NCBI RefSeq assembly: GCF_002903165.1
Contig: NZ_PPSK01000011.1
Coordinates: 86,094-150,093 of the forward strand
DNA length: 64,000 nucleotides
Direction: 5' to 3'
From: Halopseudomonas oceani
GTDB taxonomy: Bacteria; Pseudomonadota; Gammaproteobacteria; Pseudomonadales; Pseudomonadaceae
A model generated the notes under the pieces. It saw nothing but the letters and a program-made list of their open reading frames with translations. It was not told the origin of the DNA and did no database searches. The translations under genes and the position numbers were made by a program. Below are positions 18,982 to 28,307 of the stretch, in pieces. Within the stretch, counting starts at the first letter, position 1; each line of letters starts with the position of its first letter.

Positions 18982-20042
18982 CACCGGATCAGGTTTTTGC
19001 GCGTTGGGTGCGCGCGTCGCTATTGCTGTTTGCAGTGGTGTTTTGCTACTTCCTGGCGGCGGATCTGTGGATGCCGCTGACGCCGCAGTCGCGGGTCATT
19101 CATCCGGTTATCCGTGTGGCACCGCAGGTTTCAGGTCAGGTCGTCGATGTTGCCGTCGTGGACAACCAGCATGTCACTGCCGGTGATCTGCTCTTCAGGA
19201 TTGATTCTCGCCCTTATGAACTCGCGCTTCAGCAAGCACAGCTGGCGCTGGAGGCTGCCGAGCGAGATAACGCCGGCATTGATGCTTCAATCGCCGCAGC
19301 GCGGGCGCAGGTACGTGCTGCCGAGGTACGCAGCGCCGAGTTGGGGCGTGAGCGCGACCGCATGCAGGCACTGCTCACCAGCCACAACGTCTCGCGGCAA
19401 AGTTACGATCAGATTCTCGCCAGCCAGCAGGCGGCTCAGGCAGAGGTGACGAGCCTGCGGGCGCAGGTGCAGCAGCTGGAAGTGCAGCGTGGTGATGGTG
19501 ATCAGGACAACCTTCGTTTGCGTCAGGCACGCAATGCGCTTGAGCAGGCAAGGCTGAACCTCAGCTACACCGAGGTGCGGGCCGAGAGCGATGGTGTGGT
19601 ATCCAACCTGCAGGTTCGTCCCGGCACCTACGCCGTTGCCGGCAACTCGCTGGCGGCGCTGGTCGCGGATGATGCCGATGTAGTGGCAGATTTCCGCGAG
19701 AAGTCGCTGGTGCATATGGATATCGGCGAGCCAGCGGCGGTGGTCTTCGATGCCATGCCGGGGCGGGTATTCCGCGCTCACCTTGCCGGCATCGCCGCAG
19801 GTACCCAGCAGGGCCAGCTGTTACCTGATGGTTCGCTGGCAGCGCCGGAAACCTCTGACCGCTGGGTACGTGACGCCCAGCGCCAGCGAGTTCATCTGAC
19901 GCTGGACGAAGAGCCCGGACTGCTGTCGACATTCCCCACTGGCGCACGCGCCACGGTGCAGTTGTTCCCGGTGGGCGGGCCTGCTCACTGGCTGGGTAGC
20001 CTGCAGATTCGCCTGATCAGCCTGATGCACTACATCTACTGA
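18978..20042 (+). CDS. HlyD/EmrA-type periplasmic membrane-fusion protein
   Basis: Efflux adaptor of 354 residues. One N-terminal membrane helix (about 12-32) is followed by the first lipoyl half (PVIRVAPQVSGQVVDVAVVDNQHV), a coiled-coil hairpin (about 75-190, rich in Ala/Gln/Arg) and the second lipoyl half with the beta-barrel (NLSYTEVRAESDGVVSNLQV). It overlaps the MarR gene by four bases and ends 7 bp before the DUF2955 gene. The trio looks like an inner-membrane exporter unit; no outer-membrane channel gene lies nearby. Substrate unknown. Confidence 0.88.
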   Translation: MTPDQVFARWVRASLLLFAVVFCYFLAADLWMPLTPQSRVIHPVIRVAPQVSGQVVDVAVVDNQHVTAGDLLFRIDSRPYELALQQAQLALEAAERDNAGIDASIAAARAQVRAAEVRSAELGRERDRMQALLTSHNVSRQSYDQILASQQAAQAEVTSLRAQVQQLEVQRGDGDQDNLRLRQARNALEQARLNLSYTEVRAESDGVVSNLQVRPGTYAVAGNSLAALVADDADVVADFREKSLVHMDIGEPAAVVFDAMPGRVFRAHLAGIAAGTQQGQLLPDGSLAAPETSDRWVRDAQRQRVHLTLDEEPGLLSTFPTGARATVQLFPVGGPAHWLGSLQIRLISLMHYIY

Positions 20043-20049
20043 GGCCGTC

Positions 20050-21105
20050 ATGAAACCCATTCTGCTGACCAGCAAGCGGCACCTCGACAGTAACGACGTG
20101 CGCCAGTGTCTGCGTATTGCCTTTGGCGGCATGCTCGGTTTCTTGCTGTGCAAGCTGATGGGCTGGAACTACGGTGCGTTCTTCGTGGTGCAGCCAATTT
20201 TGCTGCTGGGATTGGTGCCGGTCATCAATGCGCATCTGTTGCGGCAGTTCATTGCCAATATGCTGGTTGTAACCTTGGCGGTATTGGTGGTGCAGGGGAT
20301 GTTCGGTGACAAGCCGGTGCCGATGACGCTGTTGGTGATGGGCATGTTTGCAGCGTTGTTTGCTCAGATGAGCCGTGGTCCCAACTTCTTGTTTGGTGCC
20401 ATGTCGGTCGTCAACATGTCGATGCAACTGCATTTTGCCAGTTATCCGCAGTCCGATATTGGCGACATTGTGGCCAGTAATATCGTATCGGTGTTCAGCA
20501 CCCTGTTCATTGCCTTGTTGATGCAGGTGGTGTTTCCCGATGTCGACCCGCGCAAGCCCCGTCCGGCGTTGAACAAGTCGGCCAGCACCCGGCGCCATGA
20601 GGTCATTTTGGCCACCATAGTGGCGACCCTGTCGTATATCGTGTTTCAGGTATTCAACCTGCAGAGTGGACTGTCGGCGCAGGTGGCGAGCATTCTGGTG
20701 CTGTTTCCCCTGAACTGGCGCGGCGCCGGGCCGGCTGGCTGGAACCGGGTGCTGGGGACGCTGGTAGGCTGCAACCTGGGACTGGTCGTTCAACTGGTGT
20801 TGCTGGATCACTTCGACGTGCTGCCATTTGTGGCTGCGGGGCTCTGGGTCTGCCTGATGTTGTTCGCCCGTGTCCATATGCTGGAGGGCGGTTCCGGTGC
20901 GGGCTTTGCTGCGCTGACCACTATGGCAATCCTGTTTGGTCAATATCTGACACCGCGGCAGGACTTGTTCTACAGTGATTTGTACCGGTTCTGGTCGCTG
21001 TCACTGTCAGTGCTGCTGTCATTATCGGCGATCTATCTGTTGCACCTGTTGCTCGACCGTTTTGCAGCTACCCGCTGGGCTCCGCCGCCGCCGGTTTCGG
21101 TTTGA
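20050..21105 (+). CDS. DUF2955 (FUSC-like) inner-membrane protein
   Basis: Multi-spanning membrane protein of 351 residues with hydrophobic segments in two groups (about 25-160 and 190-345), the repeat layout of FUSC/aromatic-acid-exporter-like proteins. The stretch RIAFGGMLGFLLCKLMGWNYGAF near the start is what I remember as DUF2955. It lies 7 bp after the HlyD-type gene, the usual partner. Probably the transport or channel component of this efflux operon; no substrate can be assigned. Confidence 0.8.
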   Translation: MKPILLTSKRHLDSNDVRQCLRIAFGGMLGFLLCKLMGWNYGAFFVVQPILLLGLVPVINAHLLRQFIANMLVVTLAVLVVQGMFGDKPVPMTLLVMGMFAALFAQMSRGPNFLFGAMSVVNMSMQLHFASYPQSDIGDIVASNIVSVFSTLFIALLMQVVFPDVDPRKPRPALNKSASTRRHEVILATIVATLSYIVFQVFNLQSGLSAQVASILVLFPLNWRGAGPAGWNRVLGTLVGCNLGLVVQLVLLDHFDVLPFVAAGLWVCLMLFARVHMLEGGSGAGFAALTTMAILFGQYLTPRQDLFYSDLYRFWSLSLSVLLSLSAIYLLHLLLDRFAATRWAPPPPVSV

Positions 21106-21168
21106 CCGTAGTGTCTGGGCTGGTCGGCGGGTATCATGTGCCGACCTTCCTGGCTGGGGAATTCCTGC

Positions 21169-22617
21169 ATGTTGCGGTTTTTGCGTCCGGTGCTGTTCGT
21201 TTGCGGCATCCTGGTACTGATCATGGCCGGTCTGATGCTCAGCGTCGCGGTTTTCGCCTGGTGGCGTCAGGACCCGGAGATGCAGGTTTTCCTGACGTCA
21301 TTTGCCATTACGCTGGCCTGCGGTCTGTTGCTGGTGCTGGGGTGCCGTGATCGGGGGTTTCATCTGGTTTCGCGCCAGCTGTATCTGCTCACCAGTCTCA
21401 GTTGGGTGCTGCTTTCACTGTTCGGCGCACTGCCACTGTTCTTCAGCCACTTTCAGCTCAGTGCCGAAGACGCCGTGTTCGAAGCGGTGTCTGGCATCAC
21501 CACCACCGGGTCTACCATCCTCAGCGGTATCGAAAATCTCGCACCAAGCTTGCTGCTCTGGCGCTCGCTGCTGCAATGGATCGGCGGTTTGGGCGTGATC
21601 GGCATGGCGGTATCCATCCTGCCGTTTCTGCGTGTTGGTGGTATGCGCCTGTTCCATACCGAGTCTTCCGACTGGTCGGACAAGTCGATCCCGCGGGTGC
21701 AGTCGCTGGCCCGCATGCTGGTCGCGACCTACCTGGGGCTGACGATCAGTTGTGTGTTCAGCTATTGGCTGGCCGGCATGAATCTGTTCGACGCGGTCAA
21801 CCATGCCATGGCGACCGTTTCCACTGGCGGCTTTGCTACCGATGATCGCTCCATGGGGCGGTTCCCGCTGGAGGTGCTGTGGGTGTCGATTCTGTTCATG
21901 ACGCTCAGCGCGTTGCCGTTTACCTTGCTGATCGCCTTTTTTCGACGTCCCTCACTGCATGTGCTCAACAACCAGCAGGTGATCGGCTTTCTCTGCATCA
22001 TCGGCGCGGTATCGCTGCTGCTGACTGCTGACCTGATTGATCTGCATGTCGCAGAGCCTTTCGTAGCCTTTACCCAGGCCACCTTCAACCTGGTGTCGGT
22101 GATTACCACCACGGGCTTTGCGTCGGCCGACTACACCCAGTGGGGGACCTTCAGTATTGCCCTGTTCTTTGTGGTGATGTTCATTGGTGGTTGCTCCGGT
22201 TCCACCAGTGGCGGCATGAAGGTGTTTCGTTTCCAGCTCAGCTACCTGTTCCTGCGGAGCCAAATCAACAAGCTGATCCACCCCAACGGGGTGTTTGTTA
22301 CCCAGTACAACGGCAGACCGGTGCAGGACGACATTATCCTCTCGGCCGTGGCCTTCTCCTTTCTGTTTTTCATGACGCTGGCTGTGGTAACGCTGTTGCT
22401 GGCGCTGATGGGCCTGGACTTGCTGACCAGTCTGACTGCAGCAGCGACGGCGTTGACCAACGTAGGGCCGGGGCTGGGCGATATCATCGGGCCGGCCGGT
22501 AATTTTGCTACCCTGCCGGTGCCAGCGAAGTGGCTACTGTCGTTCGCGATGCTGATGGGGCGGCTGGAGCTGCTGACGTTGATGGTGCTCTTTACGCCGG
22601 TGTTCTGGCGTGGCTAA
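21169..22617 (+). CDS. trkH: Trk potassium uptake channel subunit TrkH
   Basis: Inner-membrane K+ channel of 482 residues, the usual TrkH length. The selectivity-loop glycines occur in four repeats: FEAVSGITTTGSTIL, NHAMATVSTGGFAT, NLVSVITTTGFASADY and ATALTNVGPGLGDI. ATG 21169 is chosen from the family N-terminus, with GGGGA at 21156-21160 upstream. It ends 27 bp before trkA, so both subunits are co-encoded. Confidence 0.93.
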   Translation: MLRFLRPVLFVCGILVLIMAGLMLSVAVFAWWRQDPEMQVFLTSFAITLACGLLLVLGCRDRGFHLVSRQLYLLTSLSWVLLSLFGALPLFFSHFQLSAEDAVFEAVSGITTTGSTILSGIENLAPSLLLWRSLLQWIGGLGVIGMAVSILPFLRVGGMRLFHTESSDWSDKSIPRVQSLARMLVATYLGLTISCVFSYWLAGMNLFDAVNHAMATVSTGGFATDDRSMGRFPLEVLWVSILFMTLSALPFTLLIAFFRRPSLHVLNNQQVIGFLCIIGAVSLLLTADLIDLHVAEPFVAFTQATFNLVSVITTTGFASADYTQWGTFSIALFFVVMFIGGCSGSTSGGMKVFRFQLSYLFLRSQINKLIHPNGVFVTQYNGRPVQDDIILSAVAFSFLFFMTLAVVTLLLALMGLDLLTSLTAAATALTNVGPGLGDIIGPAGNFATLPVPAKWLLSFAMLMGRLELLTLMVLFTPVFWRG

Positions 22618-22644
22618 CGTACGATTGAAAGGGGAAGGTGCATG

Positions 22645-24033
22645 ATGCGCATCATCGTGCTGGGCGCTGGCCAGGTTGGTCGTAGTCTGGTGGAACAGCT
22701 GGTCGGCGAGAAAAACCACATTACGGTGGTGGACCGCGACCCTGAGCGTTTGCAGCTTCTGCAGGAAATGCACGGCGCCCATGGGATAAAGACGATCTGC
22801 GCCCACGGAGCTCATCCGGTCACCCTGTCCAAGGCCGGCGCCGAGGATGCCGACATGCTGGTGGCAGTGACCAATAGTGATGAGGTCAACATGATCGCCT
22901 GTCAGGTCGCCCAGTCACTGTTCAATGTGCCGAACAAGATTGCCCGGGTCCGAGAGCAGGGGTATCTAACTCAGAACCGGGCCTTGTTTGCCAAGAGTGC
23001 GGTGCCGGTCGACGTGCTGATCAACCCTGAGGCGCTGGTAACTCAGCACCTGAAAAAACTGATCCGCTACCCGGGGGCCCTGCAGGTAATCAATTTCGCC
23101 GACGGTCTGGCGCAGCTGGTAGCCGTGCGTGCCTCCAATGGTGGTGCGCTGGTGGGGCAGCGTATTTCCAAGCTGCGCGAGCGTTTGCCAGCGGTGGAAA
23201 TCAGGGTGGCGGCGATCTTTCGCAAGAACCATGCGGTCATCCCCGATGGGGATACTCTGATTCAGGATGGGGACGAGGTTTTCTTCGTCGCCGCCAGGCC
23301 AGATATCCGGTTGGTCCTCAATGAGTTACGGCGGCGGGAAAAACCCTACAAGCGGATCGTTATTGCCGGTGGTGGCAATATCGGTGCGCGGCTGGCCAGC
23401 GTGCTGGAAGATGACTATCGGGTGAAGATCATCGAGCAGGATATGGGGCGTTGCCAGTACCTGTCGCAAAACCTGCGCCGTGCAACTGTCCTCAATGGCA
23501 GCGCGTCAGATCGTGAGCTGTTGCTGGAGGAGAGCATTGAGTCGGCGGATGTCTATCTGGCGCTGACGAATGACGATGAAGCCAACATCATGTCGTCAAT
23601 GCTGGCCAAGCGGATGGGCGCCCGCACGGTGATTACCCTGATCAGCAATCCGGCCTACGCCGACCTGGTGCAGGGTGGCAGTATCGATATCGCCATCTCG
23701 CCACAACAGGCCACCATCGGTGCTTTGCTGACCCATGTGCGGCGCGGTGACGTGGTTGCGGTACACTCGCTGCGTCGCGGTACGGCTGAGGCGATGGAAG
23801 CGATTGCCCATGGTGATCCACAGAGTTCGCAGGTAGTGGGCAAGCGGATAGACGAGTTGCCGTTGCCGCCAGGGGCTATGGTCGGGGCGCTGGTGCGTGG
23901 TGAGGATGTCATGATCGCCCACGATAGTACCCAGATTGAAGAAGGTGACCACGTTATTGTCATCGTGCCCGACAAGCACGATATGCAGGCGATTGAGCGG
24001 TTGTTTCAGGTCGGCCTTACTTTCCTGCTTTAG
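22645..24033 (+). CDS. trkA: Trk potassium transport regulatory NAD-binding protein TrkA
   Basis: Peripheral regulator of 462 residues that gates TrkH in response to nucleotides. It has two RCK_N/RCK_C tandems: GAGQVGRSLVEQL at the start and GGGNIGARLASVLE near residue 240, each the Rossmann glycine motif. Two adjacent ATGs exist (22642, 22645); the second is better spaced from GGGGAAGG (22631-22638). It converges on the ACT-domain gene, with a hairpin between them. Confidence 0.93.
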   Translation: MRIIVLGAGQVGRSLVEQLVGEKNHITVVDRDPERLQLLQEMHGAHGIKTICAHGAHPVTLSKAGAEDADMLVAVTNSDEVNMIACQVAQSLFNVPNKIARVREQGYLTQNRALFAKSAVPVDVLINPEALVTQHLKKLIRYPGALQVINFADGLAQLVAVRASNGGALVGQRISKLRERLPAVEIRVAAIFRKNHAVIPDGDTLIQDGDEVFFVAARPDIRLVLNELRRREKPYKRIVIAGGGNIGARLASVLEDDYRVKIIEQDMGRCQYLSQNLRRATVLNGSASDRELLLEESIESADVYLALTNDDEANIMSSMLAKRMGARTVITLISNPAYADLVQGGSIDIAISPQQATIGALLTHVRRGDVVAVHSLRRGTAEAMEAIAHGDPQSSQVVGKRIDELPLPPGAMVGALVRGEDVMIAHDSTQIEEGDHVIVIVPDKHDMQAIERLFQVGLTFLL

Positions 24034-24054
24034 CCGATGTTGCACCTCAGCGGT

Positions 24055-24080
24055 CATCGCCCGCCAAGCGGCAGGCGATG
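24055..24080. terminator. Hairpin between trkA and the ACT-domain gene
   Basis: CATCGCC (24055-24061) pairs with GGCGATG (24074-24080), with further GCC/GGC pairing inside. It lies in the 65-bp gap between two converging stops. No U-tract follows on either strand, so terminator function is uncertain. Confidence 0.4.
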
Positions 24081-24098
24081 GGAGGCTGGCCTTCGCGC

Positions 24099-24614
24099 CT
24101 AGTCTGCGTCCCGCAGCTCGAGCATCAGGTCGTCGGTGAGGTTTTCCAGCGCATCGCGCAGCGCATCCAGATCGGTCTGCGGATAGACGCCGAGGCGGGC
24201 TTCGGCCTTGAATAGCAGGTCGGCGCTCATCGGCGCAGGCGCGCACTCGGTTTCCAGTGACTCTACGTTGACGCCGTGACTGGCCAGTACGCGAGAGACT
24301 TCGTGCACAATCCCGGCACGGTCGTTGGCAACCAGACTCAGCTGCAGGGTGCGCTGTTGAGGCTCTTCTGCCTGCCCGCTGATGGCGACCTGGACATTGA
24401 TGCCCTGAGCGCTGAGGCCTTCCAGGTCAATGCGCAGCGCTTCCAGCTGATCATTTGCCACGTCGACGCGCAAGATCCCGGCGAACTGTCCGGCCATGCG
24501 CGCCATCCGACTTTCCAGCCAGTTGCCGCCATGCCGATTGATGGTCTGCGCCAAGCTTTCTACCAGGCCGGGTTTGTCGGCGGAGATGACGGTGATTACG
24601 AGCGGGGTGGTCAT
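24099..24614 (-). CDS. ACT-domain protein, GcvR family regulator
   Basis: Cytoplasmic protein of 171 residues with two tandem ACT domains (about 5-85 and 92-165): VITVISADKPGLVESLAQTI and LSLVANDRAGIVHEVSRVL. This is the architecture of GcvR, which in E. coli binds glycine and antagonises GcvA at the gcv operon. A glycine cleavage system is encoded about 13 kb away, but no GcvA-like activator is in the window. Effector and target are inferred from the family. Confidence 0.8.
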   Translation of the reverse strand: MTTPLVITVISADKPGLVESLAQTINRHGGNWLESRMARMAGQFAGILRVDVANDQLEALRIDLEGLSAQGINVQVAISGQAEEPQQRTLQLSLVANDRAGIVHEVSRVLASHGVNVESLETECAPAPMSADLLFKAEARLGVYPQTDLDALRDALENLTDDLMLELRDAD

Positions 24615-24641
24615 GCGATGTCTCCTCAGGTCAGGCGGTGA

Positions 24642-25523
24642 TCAGCCTTGATAATAGTTACCGCCGGTGGCGGTCATTTCCTGGCAGTTCGCTTCCAGGT
24701 TTTCGAAGTCGTATTCGGACAGGCCAACGTATTCGAGAATGGCTGAGCCGACGGTGTTCCACTCGTGGTCAACCGGATGATTGCCCAGCACACGGTAGGC
24801 CTGGCAGATATGCTCTGCCATTTTCAGGATGGCCAGCAGGTTCTTCTGTACCGGATCGTTGCCCAGCGGGGAAAGGAACACCTGCTCGGTGTTGTGGTGG
24901 CTGGCGATGGCGTCGCACAGGTGGCGCGGCAGCAGCCAGGATTTGGCGGTGTAGTAGCCGATCACCGCGTGGTTGGTGTTCATTCGATCGTTTTCCACAT
25001 CGACCAGGCGTACCTGATCCTGTGCATAGGATTCTTCCATCACTTCGATGTAGTAGGGGAAGCGACTGAGCATTAGCGGGATGCCGCAGTTGTGAAACAG
25101 GCCGAGGGCATAGGCCTCGTCCGGCTCGACACAGCCGATACGCTTGGCTAGCGTCATGCAGGTCATAGCTACGTCCTGCGCGCTGTCCCAGAAGCGGTTC
25201 AGGTTGACGATATTCTCATCGGTCAGCTCGCCACGAATGGACTGGGCGTTGACGATATTGACCACGCGGCTCACGCCGAGCAGGCTGACCGCTTGTTGAA
25301 TCGAGCTGATACGGTTGGCCAGGCCAAAGAACGGGGAGTTGACTACTTTCAGCAAACTGCCCGAAAGCCCCGGATCCTGGCTGATCAATCTGGCGATGAC
25401 CTTCGGATCCGGGTCTGGCATCAGTTGCTCCATCTGCAGGTCGACCATGATCTGCGGCTGCGGTGGTACGCTGATGCCTTGCAGGGCGTTACTGATCTGC
25501 TGGTCGGTGAGCTCCGATGTCAT
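24642..25523 (-). CDS. HDOD-domain signalling protein
   Basis: Protein of 293 residues made almost entirely of an HDOD domain (about 15-220), recognised by MPDPDPKVIARLISQDPGLS, LLKVVNSPFFGLANRISS and QAVSLLGVSRVVNIV. HDOD proteins are HD-superfamily members lacking the metal-binding catalytic residues and act as signalling or scaffold modules. No output domain is fused. It ends 27 bp from the start of the ACT-domain gene on the same strand and may be co-transcribed with it. Confidence 0.85.
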   Translation of the reverse strand: MTSELTDQQISNALQGISVPPQPQIMVDLQMEQLMPDPDPKVIARLISQDPGLSGSLLKVVNSPFFGLANRISSIQQAVSLLGVSRVVNIVNAQSIRGELTDENIVNLNRFWDSAQDVAMTCMTLAKRIGCVEPDEAYALGLFHNCGIPLMLSRFPYYIEVMEESYAQDQVRLVDVENDRMNTNHAVIGYYTAKSWLLPRHLCDAIASHHNTEQVFLSPLGNDPVQKNLLAILKMAEHICQAYRVLGNHPVDHEWNTVGSAILEYVGLSEYDFENLEANCQEMTATGGNYYQG

Positions 25524-25640
25524 GGCCTGGGTCCACTGATGAGTTGAACTACCGAGTTTAGCCGGAGACTGGGGCGCTTGGCACCCTGTATAATGGCCCG
25601 CTGCCTACATTCTTTCCTTGCCTGCTTCAGGAGCCCCCTC

Positions 25641-26834
25641 ATGTCTTTGCCCAGCCTGCGACTCAACGCCAATGCCGACCGGCGTATTCGGGGAGGCCAC
25701 CTTTGGGTCTTCAGTAATGAGGTGGATACCGCGCTGACACCGCTGACGGCCTTTGAGCCGGGGCAGCAGGCACAGCTGGAAGCTGCGGGTGGCAAACCCC
25801 TCGGGCTGGTCTGTGTCAGCCCCAACAACCTGATCTGTGCGCGCCTGTTCAGTCGCGACACCCGTCACCCGCTGGACAAGTCTCTGCTGGTGCATCGCTT
25901 CAAGGTGGCCCTGAGCCTGCGTGAGCGGCTGTTCGACAAGCCGTTCTATCGTCTGGTTTACGGCGAGTCGGATTTTCTGCCGGGGCTGGTGATCGACCGT
26001 TTTGGCGACTACTTCGTAGTGCAGATCGCCAACCCCGGTATGGAGCAGGTGCGTGGCGACATCGTTGATGCGCTGGTGCAGGTGTTCAAACCGCAGGCTG
26101 TGCTGTTCAAGAACGACAGTGGCGCGCGCAAGCTGGAAGGGCTGGAGTCCTACGTTGAGGATGCGTTTGGTGAGATGCCTGAACTGGTCGCCCTGGAAGA
26201 GAACGGCGTGCGTTTTGAAGCCCCGGTGCGCGAGGGGCAGAAAACCGGCTGGTTCTACGATCACCGCGCCAACCGCGCGCGTCTTGCGCCTTATGTCGCG
26301 GGCAAGCGGGTGCTGGATTTGTACAGCTATGTCGGCGGCTGGGGCGTTCAGGCAGCCGCCTTCGGTGCCAGTGAAGTCATGTGCGTCGACAGCTCTGCTC
26401 CGGCGTTGGACCGGGTGGAAGCTAACGCAGAGCTCAATGGCGTGGCGGAAAAGATGCTGGTGGTAGAGGGCGATGTGATGGCCGCGCTGAAGGAACTGAA
26501 GAGCGCCGGCGAGCGCTTCGACGTGGTGATTGCCGATCCGCCCGCCTTTATCAAGAAACGCAAGGATATTCGCAACGGCGAAGCCGCGTATCGTCGTCTC
26601 AATGAGCAGGCCATGCGGCTGCTGAACAAGGACGGGATTCTGGTCTCGGCATCCTGCTCCATGCACCTGGAAGAGGATCGTCTGCGTGATGCCCTGCTGG
26701 GTGCCAGCCGTCATCTGGACCGCAACCTGATCATCACCGAACGAGGCTTCCAGGGCGCCGACCATCCCCTGCACCCGGCGATTCCGGAGACCGGTTATAT
26801 CAAGGCTTTGTTTTGTCGGGTGACGCCGGCCTGA
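25641..26834 (+). CDS. rlmI: Class I SAM-dependent rRNA cytosine methyltransferase, RlmI-like
   Basis: Protein of 397 residues, the length of E. coli RlmI (23S rRNA m5C1962). An N-terminal PUA domain (about 1-75, with RRIRGGHLWVFSNEV) precedes a RlmI-type EEHEE domain and a Rossmann methyltransferase: SAM motif VLDLYSYVGGWGVQAAAFG, motif IV VVIADPPAFIKKRKDI and the cysteine region LVSASCSMHLEED. ATG 25641 is preceded by CAGGAG. TATAAT at 25589-25594 may be its -10. The 3' end runs into a tandem TGACGCCGGC repeat containing the stop. Confidence 0.87.
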   Translation: MSLPSLRLNANADRRIRGGHLWVFSNEVDTALTPLTAFEPGQQAQLEAAGGKPLGLVCVSPNNLICARLFSRDTRHPLDKSLLVHRFKVALSLRERLFDKPFYRLVYGESDFLPGLVIDRFGDYFVVQIANPGMEQVRGDIVDALVQVFKPQAVLFKNDSGARKLEGLESYVEDAFGEMPELVALEENGVRFEAPVREGQKTGWFYDHRANRARLAPYVAGKRVLDLYSYVGGWGVQAAAFGASEVMCVDSSAPALDRVEANAELNGVAEKMLVVEGDVMAALKELKSAGERFDVVIADPPAFIKKRKDIRNGEAAYRRLNEQAMRLLNKDGILVSASCSMHLEEDRLRDALLGASRHLDRNLIITERGFQGADHPLHPAIPETGYIKALFCRVTPA

Positions 26835-26847
26835 CGCCGGCTTCATA

Positions 26848-26883
26848 CCGGCGAGCGGCAAGCCGCAAGCTTCAAGCTGCAAG
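26848..26883 (-). repeat. Degenerate heptad tandem repeat (TTGNNGC) at rlmI / hisN junction
   Basis: On the minus strand this reads as consecutive heptamers TTGCAGC, TTGAAGC, TTGCGGC, TTGCCGC, TCGCCGG. It directly abuts a bidirectional terminator. The same heptamers recur at 58247-58267 and 58401-58414. It resembles short intergenic repeats I remember from pseudomonad genomes. Confidence 0.6.
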
Positions 26884-26919
26884 AAAAAACCGCGCGGAGT
26901 TGAATCGCGCGGTTTTTTT
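26884..26919. terminator. Bidirectional rho-independent terminator
   Basis: AAAAAACCGCGCG (26884-26896) pairs with CGCGCGGTTTTTT (26906-26918) around a nine-base loop. A-tract and T-tract make it a terminator for the rRNA methyltransferase gene (+) and for the HAD phosphatase gene (-). Confidence 0.9.
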
Positions 26920-27006
26920 ATGCTGACTTTAGCCGCAGCTCCTTATTTAAACCCTTGAGAATCTCGCTGCAGGTGCGAATCTGGTTTTGCTTCCAGCTGC
27001 TGCGCG

Positions 27007-27660
27007 TCAGCGCAGACTGATGACCGGCCAGCCCTGGGCTTCGGCGTGGGCGCGCAGGGTGTCGTCCGGGTCTACCGCGACGGGATGGTCGACCATGCTC
27101 AGCAGCGGCAGGTCATTGTGCGAGTCGCTGTAGAAGTGACTGCCTTCCAGGGTGCGATTATTTTCCAGCAGCCAGCGCTCCAGTCGGCTGACCTTGCCGT
27201 CGCGGAAGCAGGGAATGTCGGCGGTGCGTCCTGTGTAGCGCCCGTCAGTCTTCTCGCACTCGGTCGCCAGCAGAATGTCGATGCCCAGGTGGCGGGCTAT
27301 CGGGCCGGTGATGAAGCGGTTGGTGGCGGTGATGATCATCAAGGTGTCGCCGGCCTGACGGTGGCGCTCGATCAGTGTCTGCGCTTTGGGTAGCACGATG
27401 GGCAGGATCTTCTCTTGCATGAACTGCCGGTGCCACGCATCGAGCTGCTCGGTCGGGTGCTCGCCGAGTAGTTGCAGGCAGAAGTTCAGGTAAATCTGAA
27501 TGTCCAGCCGTCCGGCCAGATAGTCGTTGAAGAACTGATCGTTGCGCGCCTTGTACTCGTCCGGATCGACGATCCGATGGGCAACGATGAACTCGCCCCA
27601 GGCGTGGTCGCTGTCCCCGCCAAGCAGGGTATTGTCGAGGTCAAAAATGGCGAGTGACAC
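27007..27660 (-). CDS. HAD-IB family phosphatase, histidinol-phosphatase-like
   Basis: HAD-superfamily hydrolase of 217 residues. Motif I is [14 protein letters not shown], motif [11 protein letters not shown], and motif IV is [11 protein letters not shown]. The cap belongs to the SerB-like subclass IB. The gene beside rppH-ptsP in P. aeruginosa (PA0335, from memory) was identified as the missing histidinol-phosphate phosphatase, so histidine synthesis is the best guess. GTG at 27660 has AGGAG ahead of it on the minus strand. Divergent from rppH. Confidence 0.82.
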   Translation of the reverse strand: MSLAIFDLDNTLLGGDSDHAWGEFIVAHRIVDPDEYKARNDQFFNDYLAGRLDIQIYLNFCLQLLGEHPTEQLDAWHRQFMQEKILPIVLPKAQTLIERHRQAGDTLMIITATNRFITGPIARHLGIDILLATECEKTDGRYTGRTADIPCFRDGKVSRLERWLLENNRTLEGSHFYSDSHNDLPLLSMVDHPVAVDPDDTLRAHAEAQGWPVISLR

Positions 27661-27816
27661 GGGTGTTCTCCTGAGTCGGTTGGCGGCCCGCTAGAATAAT
27701 CGAGTCCGTCGGTAAATGCCCGTAATCACTGACATCAATCGGTGGCATATCCGTAATTGCTGCTACGCCGTGCTTTGTGGAACAATGCGGTGATAATTGA
27801 ATAAGGGATAGTGGCT

Positions 27817-28305
27817 GTGATTGACCCCGATGGTTTCAGACCCAACGTCGGCATCATCCTGACCAATGAGTTGGGGCAGGTGCTTTGGGCAAGGCGCATC
27901 GGCCAGGATTCGTGGCAATTCCCGCAGGGCGGCATTCAGCGTCATGAAAGCCCCGAGCAGGCGCTTTACCGCGAGTTGCATGAAGAGGTTGGTCTGCTGC
28001 CTGATGATGTCGAAATTCTTGCCTGCACCCGTGGCTGGCTCCGCTATCGTTTGCCGCAACGCCTGATCCGCAGCCATTCGCAGCCGGTCTGTGTCGGGCA
28101 AAAACAGAAGTGGTTTTTGCTCAGACTAAAGGCCGAGGATCAGCGGGTTTGCATGACCTGTAGCGCAAAACCGGAATTCGACGGCTGGCGCTGGGTCAGT
28201 TACTGGTATCCTTTGGGTCAGGTTGTCCCATTCAAACGCGATGTCTATCGGCGTGCCATGAAGGAACTTGCGCCGAGACTGCTCTCTAGCCTGCCGGGTA
28301 GTTGA
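27817..28305 (+). CDS. rppH: RNA pyrophosphohydrolase RppH (Nudix)
   Basis: Removes pyrophosphate from 5'-triphosphorylated mRNA to start RNase E decay. The 162 residues align with E. coli RppH nearly end to end: [24 protein letters not shown], and the Nudix box in [13 protein letters not shown] 27817 is chosen over GTG 27811 since it gives the conserved MID start and better spacing from AGGGAT (27804-27809). ptsP starts 2 bp after its stop, a conserved rppH-ptsP pair. Confidence 0.95.
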   Translation: MIDPDGFRPNVGIILTNELGQVLWARRIGQDSWQFPQGGIQRHESPEQALYRELHEEVGLLPDDVEILACTRGWLRYRLPQRLIRSHSQPVCVGQKQKWFLLRLKAEDQRVCMTCSAKPEFDGWRWVSYWYPLGQVVPFKRDVYRRAMKELAPRLLSSLPGS

Positions 28306-28307
28306 AT

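Noticed and set aside
25578..25594. Sigma-54 promoter (TTGGCAC-N-ATAAT) before the rRNA methyltransferase gene
   Set aside because: The -24 half resembles TGGCAC, but the -12 half is ATAAT rather than TTGCA/T; a sigma-70 TATAAT explains it better.
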